Shown here: one piece after another, positions 32,411 to 44,057 of the stretch
How the letters are laid out: every line of letters starts with the position of its first letter
Numbering within the stretch: the first letter of the stretch is position 1
Source of the DNA: Kitasatospora acidiphila
GTDB taxonomy: Bacteria > Actinomycetota > Actinomycetes > Streptomycetales > Streptomycetaceae
Assembly (NCBI RefSeq): GCF_006636205.1
Contig: NZ_VIGB01000003.1
Location: 2,046,001-2,110,000, forward strand
DNA: 64,000 nucleotides
Direction of reading: 5' to 3'
Notes under the pieces: model-generated
The model's input: only the letters and a program-made list of their open reading frames with translations
What the model was told of the DNA's origin: nothing
The model's database searches: none
Made by a program: the position numbers and the translations under genes

Positions 32411-35400
32411 CACCCAGGAGTCCCGGCTCGAGTTCTCAGCGCTTTCGGCGGCCCAGCAGCGGCTCTGGTTCTTCTGGCAACTGCGCCCGGACAGCAGCGA
32501 CTACCACGTGCCCAAGGCCACTCGGCTGCGCGGTCCGCTCGAACTCCCGGCACTGGAGCGTGCGGTGACGCGGCTGGCCGAGCGGCACAGCCTGCTGCGC
32601 GCCACCTTCCCGCTGCGCGACGGTGCACCCGTGCTGCGGATCCCGGCTGCCACCGCACCGGTGCCGCTGCCGGTCGCCGATCTGACCGACCTGCCGGAGC
32701 CGGCCCGGGAGCAGGCGCTGGCCGAGGCCGTCGACCGGCTCGCCCTGACGCCGTTCGACCTCTGCGAGGGGCCGCTGTTCCGCGCCGGGCTGGTCCGGCT
32801 GGCGCCGCAGGAGCATGTGCTGGTGCTGTCGTTCCACCACATCGTGGTGGACGGCTGGTCGCTGGGCATCGTGGAACGCGATCTGGCCGAGGACTACGCC
32901 GCCGCGCTCGACGGCACGCTGTCTGCCTCCCCGCTGCCCGAACCCGCTCATGACTACCGGGACTACGCGGCTGCCGAGCGGGCGCCGTCGGCCGCCGAGC
33001 GCCGCACCGAGGCACTGGCCTACTGGCGGCGCGAGTTGGATGGCGCCCCCAACTGCCTTGAGCTGCCCACCGACTGGCCGCACCCCAAGGTGGCGAGCAG
33101 CGCCGGCGGCGCCCGCCGGTTCGGCCTGCCGCCCCAACTCGCCGAGCAGGCAGGCCAACTGGCCATCAAGAAGCGGGTCACCCGGTTCGTGGTGCTGCTC
33201 GCCGCCTACGCCGCGTTGCTGGGCCGGTTGGCCGGCACGGACGAGGTGGTGGTCGGGGTACCGGTCAGCGGCCGCACGAGGCTGGCGGACGAGGGGCTGG
33301 TCGGGCTCTTCGTCAACATGCTGCCGCTGCGGGTCCGGCTGCGGCCCGAGTCGACCTTCGCCGAGCTGCTGCACCAGGTGCGCGACACCTTCCTGGCCGG
33401 CCATGAGTACCAGGATCTGCCGTTCCAGCAGTTGGTGGAGGAGCTGGTCGAGGAGCGGCTGACCTCGCGCCACCCGGTCTTCCAGAGCGTCTTCACCTAC
33501 GAGGACCAGGCCGGCCCCGACCTCGGGCTGCGCGGGCTGGCCGCCAGCGCGGTACCGGTCCGGATCGACACCGCCAAGTTCGAGCTGACCCTGCACGTGG
33601 CGTTCGGCTCCGACGCTGCCGAAGGCTGGATGGGTTACCGCGGTGACCTCTTCGCACCCGAAACCGCCGATCTGCTCAGCGAGCGCTATCTGCGGCTGCT
33701 GACTGCGGCGTTGGCCGCGCCGGACACTGTGCTCGCCCAGCTGCCCGTGCTGGGTGCGCGGGAGGAGCGGCGGCTGCTGGCCGGTGCGGGGTCCCGCCGG
33801 TGCCCGTCGACGACTGCGTGCACCGGCTGATCGAGCGCCGGGCCGCGGCGCAGCCGTCGGCCATCGCGGTGCGCACCGCGACGAGCGAACTCAGTTACGC
33901 CGAACTCGACCGGCAGGCCGGCCTGGTGGCGGCCCGACTGGTCGCCGAGGGGGCCGGGCCCGGCCGCCTGGTGGCCGTCTGCCTGCCGCGTGGGCCAGAG
34001 CTGGTGATCGCGGAGCTGGGCGTCCTCAAGAGTGGCGCCGCCTATCTGCCGCTGGACCCGGCAAACCCGCGTGGGCGACTGGCCGCTGTGCTTGCGGAGG
34101 CTGCGCCCATGGCGGTGGTGACGGACCGCCCGGATCTAATAATGCCCATTAGTACGAGGGAGTCGGGGGCGGGAGCGGAGGCGGGCGCGCTGCCTGCTCC
34201 GGCGGGCGGCGACGCGTTAATAATGGGCATTAGGACGGGCGCACCGGGGGCAGCGCCGGACGTCACGCCGGCCGACGGTGCCAGCGGCCGTGACGGAGAT
34301 GGCGGTGGCGGGGGCCTAATAATGGCCATTATTAGGGCGCCACGGGCAGCAACACCGGGCGCCGCATCCACCGCCGACGGCGCACTAATAATGCCCATTA
34401 GGACGGGCGCGCCCACCGCAGCACCGGACCCCGCGCCAGCCGACGCCGACCCCGGCGCGCTAATAATGCCCAGCATTACGCCCCCGCTCGCGAATCCCCC
34501 CACACCCCCAACAACCCCGTCCCCAACAACCCGTCCCCAACAACCCCGCCCCACCGAACCCACCCTCACCGATCTCGCCTACGTCATCTACACCTCCGGC
34601 TCGACCGGCACCCCCAAGGGCGTGATGATCGAGCACCGGGCGCTGGCCAACCTGGTCGCCTGGCACCACCAGGAGTTCGGCCTGACCCCTGGCGACCGGA
34701 CCACTCTGATCGCGGCCCCCGGCTTCGACGCCTCGGCCTGGGAGATCTGGCCGGCCCTGGCCGCCGGAGCCACCCTCGAAGTGCCGGACGCAGCCACCGT
34801 GCTGGCCCCGCGCGAGCTGGCCGAGTGGCTGGCCGAGCGGGCGGTCACCAGCTGCTTCACGCCCACCCGCTGGTCGAACGCCTGGCCACCGCCCCCTGGC
34901 CGGCCGGCGCCCCGCGCACCGTCCTCACCGGAGGCGACCGCCTGCACGGCCTCGGGACAGGCGAGCTGCCGTTCCGCCTGGTGAACAACTACGGCCCGAC
35001 CGAGTGCACGGTGGTGGCCACCTCGGGAGCGGTCACCCCTGACGACCGCGGCTCCCTCCCGGACATCGGCCGCCCGATCCCGGGTGTCGACGCCTATGTA
35101 CTGGACGCGGAGCTGCGCCCGGTACCGGTCGGCGTGGCCGGCGAACTGTACCTGGGCGGCATCGCCCTGGCCCGCGGCTACCTGAACCGCCCCGACCTGA
35201 CCGCCGACCGCTTCGTCCCACACCCCTTCGCCACCAACACCCCCGGCGCCCGCCTCTACCGCACCGGCGACCTGGTCCGTTGGCGAGCCGACGGCACCCT
35301 CGACTACCTCGGCCGCAACGACCACCAACTCAAAGTCCGCGGCTTCCGAATCGAACCCGGCGAAATCGAAAACGCCCTACGCGCCCACCCCGGGGTCCGC

Positions 35401-36000
35401 GACGCCGTGGTGGGCTTGGAGGGCGAGGCGCTCGCCGCCTACCTGGTGCCCGCCGACCCGACGACCCCGCCCGACCGCGCCGAGCTGCACGAGGAGTTGA
35501 CCAGCCGCCTCCCCGGCTACATGCGCCCGCAGGACTACCGCCTGCTGCCCGCACTCCCGTTGACCGTCAACGGCAAGGTGGACCGCGCCGCGCTGCCCGG
35601 CCAGGGCACCCCGCTGGCGGTCCGTTCGACCCCCGGTGGCGGCCAACTCACGCCGCTGGAACAGCAGATCGCCGAGGTCTGGGCGGAGGCGCTGGGCCAC
35701 CGCGACTTCGGCACTCAGGACAACTTCTTCGACCTCGGCGGCCACTCGCTGCTGCTGGCCGGCGTCCGGGAGCGGCTGGCCCGGGAGTTGGCCCGCGACC
35801 TGGGCGTCCTCACCCTCTTCGAGCACCCCACCATCGCCGCCCTGGCCCGCCATCTGGCAGCAGCCGACGCCCCGGTGCCCGCCACCCGCCAACAGGCGCC
35901 CGCCATCCGCGAGGCGGCGGCCGCCCCCGCCGTCGCCCGGCTGCGCCGCGGCACCGCCCGACTCAAGGCGCTGCGCGCCCAGCACACCCGGAAGGACTGA
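32400..36000 (+). CDS. Nonribosomal peptide synthetase module C-A-PCP, two apparent frameshifts
   Basis: C domain (about 32430-33780): active-site HHIVVDG at about 32835. A domain (33810-35600): core motifs include SGAAYLPLDPANP, VIYTSGSTGTPKG, NNYGPTE, ELYLGGIALARGY, YRTGDLVRW and NGKVDR. PCP: FFDLGGHSLL near 35735. The frame breaks twice: one G short in GGGG at 33788-33791 and one C short in CCC at 34866-34868. Corrected length is about 1200 residues. The predicted pocket across the second break reads D-A-W-C-L-G-N-V-V, near Leu-type codes (DAWFLGNVVK), so an aliphatic residue is likely. A ~130-residue low-complexity insert with five LIM repeats and a TTA codon sits between A2 and A3. GTGAGC of the next gene follows by 3 bp. 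Confidence 0.88.
34136..34478. repeat. Five AT-rich palindromic repeats (CTAATAATG..CATTAG) inside the A domain
   Basis: Copies start at 34136, 34217, 34316, 34385 and 34460. The core is CTAATAATGCCCATTAG; copy 3 is extended to a perfect 22-bp palindrome (34315-34336). Spacings 81, 99, 69 and 75 are all multiples of three, so each is read as Leu-Ile-Met-(Pro/Gly/Ala)-(Ile/Ser) using CTA or TTA and ATA codons, which are very rare in such genomes. GC is otherwise above 70% here. Confidence 0.9.
34498..34545. repeat. Short tandem CCCCAACAACCC repeat in the A domain insert
   Basis: CCCCAACAACCCCGT occurs about three times (15, 14, 15 bp), encoding Pro/Thr-rich sequence just before the A3 core motif. 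It ends the low-complexity insert. Confidence 0.7.
35098..35387 (+). repeat. 290-bp near-identical A-domain segment, copy 1
   Basis: This stretch, covering A-domain motifs from VLDAELRPVPVG to GEIENALRA, matches 40503-40792 at all but two positions, far more than the flanking parts of the two A domains. It points to recent gene conversion or subdomain exchange. Confidence 0.9.
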
Positions 36001-36003
36001 CAC

Positions 36004-38099
<2,096 letters not shown>

Positions 38100-38103
<4 letters not shown>

Positions 38104-41100
38104 CGGACACCGCTCCCCCGCCCGCCGACCGGCGGACCGCACCCGCCTCGTTCGCGCAGCGCCGGCTCTGGTTCCTCGACCACTTCACCGGCGGCAACAG
38201 CGCCTACAACCTGGTCTCCGCCCTGCGGTTGACCGGCCCCCTGGACCGCGACGCTCTGCACAGCTCACTGCAGCAGCTGGTGGACCGGCACGAAAGCCTG
38301 CGCACCACCTTCGAGCTGGTGGACGGCGAACCCCGCCAGCAGATCGCCGCCGACCTCGAGCTCGCCCTTCCGCTCACCGACCTGCGCGGCCTGCCGGCCG
38401 AGGAGCGCGCCGCCCGGGCCACCGCCCTCGTCGAGGCGGACGCCCTGGACGAGTTCGACCTCGCCCAGGGCCCGCTGATCCGCACCAGCCTGCTCCAACT
38501 GGGCGAGCAGGACCATGTGCTGGCCGTGGTCTGCCACCACACCGTGTCCGACGGCTGGTCGATGGGCAGGTTCTATCTGGAGCTCAGCACGCTCTACGCC
38601 GCCCACCGCAGCGGCACCGCACCGAAACTCGACGCATTGCCCATGCAGTTCGGCGAGTACGCGGCACGCGAGCGGGCCGCACTGCTCGGCCCGGACGGGC
38701 AGCAGTCGCTCGCCCGGGTGCGCGACCGCCTGGCGGGCGCACCCACCGTACTGGAGCTGCCGACCAGCCACCCGCGCCCCGCCGTCCAGGGGGTCGCCGG
38801 CGCCACCCACGACCTGCCGCTGGACGCCGAGTTGTGGCAGCGCGTGCTGGACACCGCACGGCAGCACCGGGCAACGCCGTTCATGACCCTGCTCACCGCA
38901 TTCGCCGTGCAGCTCTCCCGGCTCTCCGGCACCCGGGATCTGGTGATCGGCAGCCCGGCGGCCGGCCGCACCAGCAGCGCTGTGGAACCGCTGATCGGCA
39001 TGTTCGTCAACACGCTGCCGCTGCGCCTGGATCTGACCGGCGAACCGAGCTTCGCCGAGCTGCTGACCCGCACCCGGCGTACGGCGCTGGCGGCGTTCGC
39101 CGACCAGGGTGTGCCGCTGGACCAGCTGGTGACGGAACTGCGACTGGACCGCACTCCCAGTCACGACCCGCTCTTCCAGGTCATGTTCGCCCTCCAGCAG
39201 CCTCTCACCGTGCCGGAGTTGGCCGGCCTGGCGGTCGAGGTGCTGCCGGTGCGGCCACCGACCACGTTCACCGACCTGTGGCTGGAGATCCGCCCGCACG
39301 GCGACGGCGCACTGGCGACCTTCCGCTACCGCACCGAGCTGTTCGACGCACCGACCGTGGCCCGGCTGGCCGAGCAGTACCGCACCCTGCTGGACGCCGC
39401 GCTCGCCGCACCGCAGACCCGGGTGACGGACCTGCCACTACTCAACGAGCAGCAGACCGCTCAGGTCCTGCATGACTGGAGCCGAAGCGGGGATCCGCAT
39501 CCATGGGACGGATCCGTCGATGAGTTGATCGTTCGTCAGATGTCGCAGACGCCCGGGCACACCGCGCTGGTCTTCGAAGGCGCCGAGGTGAGCTACGCCG
39601 AACTGGCCACGCGGACCGGGCGGATCGCCGCCCGGCTGGCCGAGCGGGCGCCACTGCAGCCCGGAACGGTGGTGGCGCTCTGCCTGCCGCGCGGGCTGGA
39701 CCTGGTCCCGGCGATCCTGGCCGTACTGCGCTCCGGCTGCGCATACCTCCCGCTGTCGCCCGAGGACCCACCGGAGCGGCTGACCCGTCTGCTGCAACAG
39801 TCCGGCGCAGCCCAGGTGTTGACCACCGTCGAACTCGCCACCGCGCTGGCGCCGGCCGGGGTCCCGGTGCTGGCCGTCGACGCGCTCGACGAACCGCATG
39901 CCGCACCCCATCCGTCCGTGGCGATGCCCGGGCCGGCCAAGGTCCAGCCGGACGAACTCGCCTACGTCATCCACACCTCCGGCTCCACCGGCGAGCCCAA
40001 GGCGGTCGGCGTGCCGCACCGAGGGCTGGCCAACCGGGTCCGGACGCTCCAGGGCTCGTTGCAACTCGCCCAGGACGACCGGGTGTTGCAGAAGACCCCG
40101 TACACCTTCGACGTCTCCGTCCAGGAGCTGCTGTGGCCCCTGACCGTCGGCGCGACCCTGGTGATCGCCGCCCCAGGCGGGCACCGCGACCCGGCGTACC
40201 TGGTGGAGCTGATCGAGCAGGAGGCGGTCACCACCGTGCACTTCGTGCCGCCGATGCTGGAAGCCTTCCTCGGCGAGCCCGACCTGCACCGCTGCAAGTC
40301 CCTTCAGCGGGTGCTGTGCAGCGGCCAGGCGCTGCCCGCACCGCTGGTGGAGCGCTGCCTGAGCGAGCTTCCAGTGCGGCTGACCAACTTCTACGGCCCC
40401 ACCGAGGCGTCCATCGAGGTCACCGAGTGGGCCTGCCCTCCCGACCTGGCCCCCAGCGCCTCGGTGCCGATCGGGCGGCCGATCGCCGGTGTCGAGGTCT
40501 ACGTACTGGACGCGGAGCTGCGCCCGGTACCGGTCGGCGTGGCGGGCGAACTGTACCTGGGCGGCATCGCCCTGGCCCGCGGCTACCTGAACCGCCCCGA
40601 CCTGACCGCCGACCGCTTCGTCCCACACCCCTTCGCCACCAACACCCCCGGCGCCCGCCTCTACCGCACCGGCGACCTGGTCCGCTGGCGAGCCGACGGC
40701 ACCCTCGACTACCTCGGCCGCAACGACCACCAACTCAAAGTCCGCGGCTTCCGAATCGAACCCGGCGAAATCGAAAACGCCCTACGCGCCCAGCCCGAGG
40801 TGCGTGACGCCCTGGTGACCACCACACCGGCCGCCACCACGGGCGCCGAACCCGCCCTCACCGCCTACCTGCTGCTCGACCAGGCCGGCGCCGACATCAC
40901 GACGCTGCGCGAGCGGTTGCGTGAGCAGTTGCCCCGGCACATGGTCCCCGCCCACCTGATCGTGCTCCCCGGATTCCCGGTCACCTCCAGCGGCAAGGTC
41001 GACCGGGCGGCCCTTCCGCTGCCCGACCACAGCGACCCGGATCAGCTTCAACTGGTCGAGCCGCGCGATGAGTTGGAACGGACCTTGGCGGGAATCTGGG

Positions 41101-41291
41101 CCGAGGTGCTGGGCCGGCCCCAACTCGGCGTGAACGAGGACTTCTTCGAGATCGGCGGCGACTCACTGAAGAGCATCCAGGTGGTCCACCGGGCCCGCGA
41201 GGCCGGACTGACGGTCAGCGTCAGCGTGCTCTTCCACCACCCGACCATCGGGGAGCTGGCCGAGCGCCTGCGGCAGGAGGGCACGGGGTGA
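38100..41291 (+). CDS. Nonribosomal peptide synthetase module C-A-PCP
   Basis: 1063 residues, intact. C domain about 20-440: VVCHHTVSDGWSMG (HHxxxDG) and IGMFVNTLPLR. A domain about 465-960: VIHTSGSTGEPKA, NFYGPTEAS, YRTGDLVRW, SSGKVDR. PCP: FFEIGGDSLKSIQ. The pocket residues by the GrsA scheme read D-V-Q-F-L-S-F-I-E; I do not match this to a known amino acid, so specificity is open. The segment 40503-40792 is nearly identical to the A domain at 35098, and the codes differ because that block lies downstream of the pocket. GTGA overlaps on both sides show tight coupling to the KS-ACP and thioesterase genes. Confidence 0.93.
40503..40792 (+). repeat. 290-bp near-identical A-domain segment, copy 2
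   Basis: Second copy of the block at 35098-35387 (offset 5405 bp, two mismatches). Identity stops sharply at GCGCCCA on the right and at GTACTGG on the left. Confidence 0.9.
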
Positions 41292-42043
41292 ACGGCCGCT
41301 GGCTGCTGCGGTTCCTGCCACGCCCCGACGCCCGGGTGCGGCTGCTCTGCCTGCCCGGTGCCGGGGCCGCCGCCGCGATGTACCGGGGGTGGAGCGAGCG
41401 GCTGCCGTCGAGCGTGGAGGTCTGCGCGGTGCAACTGCCCGGACGCGGCTCGCGATTGCGCGAGCAGCCGTACACCGCGATGGATCCGCTGATCGACGCC
41501 CTGGCCGGGGCGGTGCTGGCCGAACCCGCGCTGCCGACCGTCGTCTTCGGCCACAGCCTGGGCTCGGTGATCGGCTTCGAACTCGCCGACCGGTTGCGCG
41601 ACTCGGCCGCCCACGCCCCCGTCGCGCTGGTCGCCGCAGCTCACCGGGCACCCTGGCTCGGCAGCGCCGGGCTGCCCTACCACCAGCTGCCTGATGCCGA
41701 GTTGGCCGGGGTGATGACGGCGCTCGGCGGTACGCCCGATGCGGTGCTGGCCAGGCCGGATTTGCTGCGGCTGGCGCTGCCGCCGATCCGCGCCGACTTC
41801 GCACTCGACTACGGCTACCGCTATCGCGAGCGTCCGCCGCTGTCGACCCCGGTCAGCGTCTACGGCGGCCTCGCCGACACCACGTGCAGCGAGCCCGAAC
41901 TCGCCGCCTGGCGCGATCACACCAGCGGCACCTTCACTCTGCGGATGCTGCCCGGCGGCCACTTCTTCCCCGCCGAACCCACCGGCCCCGCCGGCGCCGA
42001 ACTCCTCGCGCACCTCGGCGCCGAGTTGGCCCGACTCGGCTGA
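41288..42043 (+). CDS. Type II thioesterase
   Basis: The 251-residue alpha/beta hydrolase of the external NRPS/PKS thioesterase group (TEII): RLLCLPGAGAAAAMYRGW at the start, nucleophile Ser in VVFGHSLGSVIGF, Asp in VYGGLADTTC and His in LPGGHFFPAE. TEIIs clear misprimed carrier proteins. As no terminal TE domain is present in the synthetases, a role in product release is also possible. The start GTG overlaps the preceding stop. Followed by a 30-bp tandem repeat. Confidence 0.92.
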   Translation: MNGRWLLRFLPRPDARVRLLCLPGAGAAAAMYRGWSERLPSSVEVCAVQLPGRGSRLREQPYTAMDPLIDALAGAVLAEPALPTVVFGHSLGSVIGFELADRLRDSAAHAPVALVAAAHRAPWLGSAGLPYHQLPDAELAGVMTALGGTPDAVLARPDLLRLALPPIRADFALDYGYRYRERPPLSTPVSVYGGLADTTCSEPELAAWRDHTSGTFTLRMLPGGHFFPAEPTGPAGAELLAHLGAELARLG

Positions 42044-42142
42044 ACCACAGCGGAATTGGACCCGCTCGGCTGATCAACGGCGGAGCCGGCCTCGCTCGGC
42101 TGAACCACAGCGGCGTTGACCTAGCCCAGCTGAACCGCATTC
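42031..42142. repeat. 30-bp tandem repeat after the thioesterase stop
   Basis: Units begin at 42031, 42061, 42091 and 42121 (partial), core CTCGGCTGAACCACAGCGG. Each has a TGA in the same phase as the thioesterase stop at 42041-42043. Confidence 0.85.
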
Positions 42143-42169
42143 GACGACTCAATGACCAAGGGACACCAC

Positions 42170-42379
42170 ATGTTCGAGGACGGCGACGACCGCCCGTACC
42201 TCGTGGTCCGCAACCACGAGCACCAGTACTCCGTCTGGCCGGCGGGCCGGGAGCTGCCGGCCGGCTGGGAGGACGCCGGGGTCACCGGCGACAAGGCCGC
42301 CTGCCTGGCCCACATCAAGGAGGTCTGGACGGACCTGCGTCCGCTCAGCCTGCGCCAGCCGACCACCGGCAAGGAGTGA
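42170..42379 (+). CDS. MbtH-like protein
   Basis: 69 residues: [20 protein letters not shown], then [13 protein letters not shown] with the conserved tryptophans and [14 protein letters not shown] at the end, the MbtH family pattern. MbtH proteins bind and activate A domains. AAGGGA is well spaced before the ATG at 42170, favouring it over the ATG at 42152. It lies directly before the free A domain gene (8 bp gap), its most likely partner. Confidence 0.93.
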   Translation: MFEDGDDRPYLVVRNHEHQYSVWPAGRELPAGWEDAGVTGDKAACLAHIKEVWTDLRPLSLRQPTTGKE

Positions 42380-42387
42380 TCAGCACC

Positions 42388-44033
42388 ATGAACACCGAAC
42401 TCTGCCTCCACCAGCTCTTCGCCCGGCAGGCTGCCCACCAGCCCGACGCACCGGCGGTCCGGGACGACAAGGAGGAGTTGAGCTATCGCCAACTCGAGGA
42501 GCGGTCCAGCCGCTTGGCGGCACTGCTGACGCGGGAAATCGGGTCGGGCCCGGCTCGGATCGGCCTGCATCTGCGGCGCGGGAATGCCGTCGTGGTCGCG
42601 ATCCTGGCCGTACTGAAGGCCGGCTGCGCCTATGTGCCGCTCGACCCGACCTACCCGGCCGAGCGGGTGCAGTACATGGCCGACGACGCCGCAGTGGACC
42701 TGGTGCTGACCGACGCCGATGGCGCGGCGGCCGCACCGGCGGGCCACCGGGTGCTCACCATCGACTCGGCGCTCTGGACCGAGGAGACAGCGGCCCTCGT
42801 CGAAGTCCCCCGGTGGCAACGGAGTCACCCGCCTACGTCATCTACACCTCCGGCTCCAGCGGCACGCCCAAGGGCGTCGAGGTCTCACACCGCAATGTGA
42901 CCGCGCTGCTGGACGCCTGCGAGCAGGTGGTGACGGCCGGGCCCGACGACGTCTGGACCCTCTTCCACTCCTACTGCTTCGACTTCTCCGTCTGGGAGTT
43001 GTGGGGCGCCCTGGCCCACGGCGGCACCTTGGTGGTGGTCTCCGCCGAGGCCGCCCGATCCCCCGAAGCGCTGCTGCGGCTGCTCCGCGCCGAGCGGGTG
43101 ACCGTGCTCAACCAGGTGCCCTCGGTCTTCCGCCACCTCTCCCGCGCCGCCACCACCCCGGGCGTCGAACCGCTACCCGACCTGCGCTATGTCATCTTCG
43201 GCGGCGAGGCCGTGGATGTGGACGCGGTCCGCGAGTGGCGCCAAGCGCACGGCACCGGCACTGAGTTCGTCAACATGTACGGCATCACCGAGACCACCGT
43301 CTTCGCCACCGGCCGGCGGCTGCTCCCAGCGGAGATCGACGTGCCGGTGGGCACTCCGGTATCCGAGGGCGCCGCCGACCCGGGCCTCAACATCGGGCCG
43401 GCGCTGGACGGGTTCGAGGTGGCCGTGCTCACCGAGGATGGCCGGCCGGCCGCCGCCGGTGAGCTCGGCGAAATCTACCTGGCCGGACCGCAGTTGGCGA
43501 TCGGCTACCTTAACCGCCCCGAACTCACCGCCGAGCGCTACCCGGTGCTGACCCTGGCGGACGGCGAGCCCCGCCGCTACTACCGCAGTGGCGACCTCGC
43601 CCTGGTCCGCGCCGACGGCGTGCTCGAGTACGCCGGGCGCGCCGACGACCAGGTGAAGATCAACGGCTACCGGATCGAGATCGGCGAGGTCGAGTCGGTG
43701 CTGCGAACGGCACCCGGCGTCGGCGACCTGGTGGTGGTGCCCGCCACCAGCAGGGTCGGCGAACGGATGCTGGTCGCCTTCTTCACCGCTGGAGCCGCTG
43801 GCACCGCTGGCACCGCTAGCACCGCTGAAGCCGGCGGAACGGGCGGAACGGGCGGAACGGGCGAAACTGGCAGCACCGCCGGCACCGGCTTCCAGGCCGA
43901 TCACCTCGCCGCTCACGCCCGGGCGGCGCTGCCCGCCTTCATGGTGCCCGGCCGGTTCGTCCAGGTGCCCGAACTGCCGCTCAGCCCCTCCGGAAAGACC
44001 GACAAGCGCGCCCTCGTCGACCAGTTGCGCTGA
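42388..44033 (+). CDS. Stand-alone NRPS adenylation domain, Thr-like code, apparent frameshift
   Basis: A complete A domain (about 548 residues) once one C is added to CCCCC at 42807-42811, which otherwise separates the N-terminal 140 residues (LHQLFARQAAHQPDAPAV..GCAYVPLDPTYPAERV) from YVIYTSGSSGTPKGVEVSHR onward. Pocket by the GrsA scheme: D-F-W-N-I-G-M-V-F, matching the Thr code DFWNIGMVHK except at one position. GITETTVFA replaces the usual GPTE. A Gly/Thr/Ala repeat (GGTGGTGGTGETG) interrupts the C-terminal subdomain. There is no fused PCP, so it loads a carrier in trans, probably the PCP at 32099 or that at 44058. Confidence 0.87.
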
Positions 44034-44057
44034 CTCACCCCCGCCAGGAGGAACCTC

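Noticed and set aside
32400..36000. Treating the first NRPS as three separate genes
   Set aside because: The breaks fall inside a C-A linker and inside an A domain, no ribosome-binding site precedes the internal starts, and each is repaired by one base in a G or C run.
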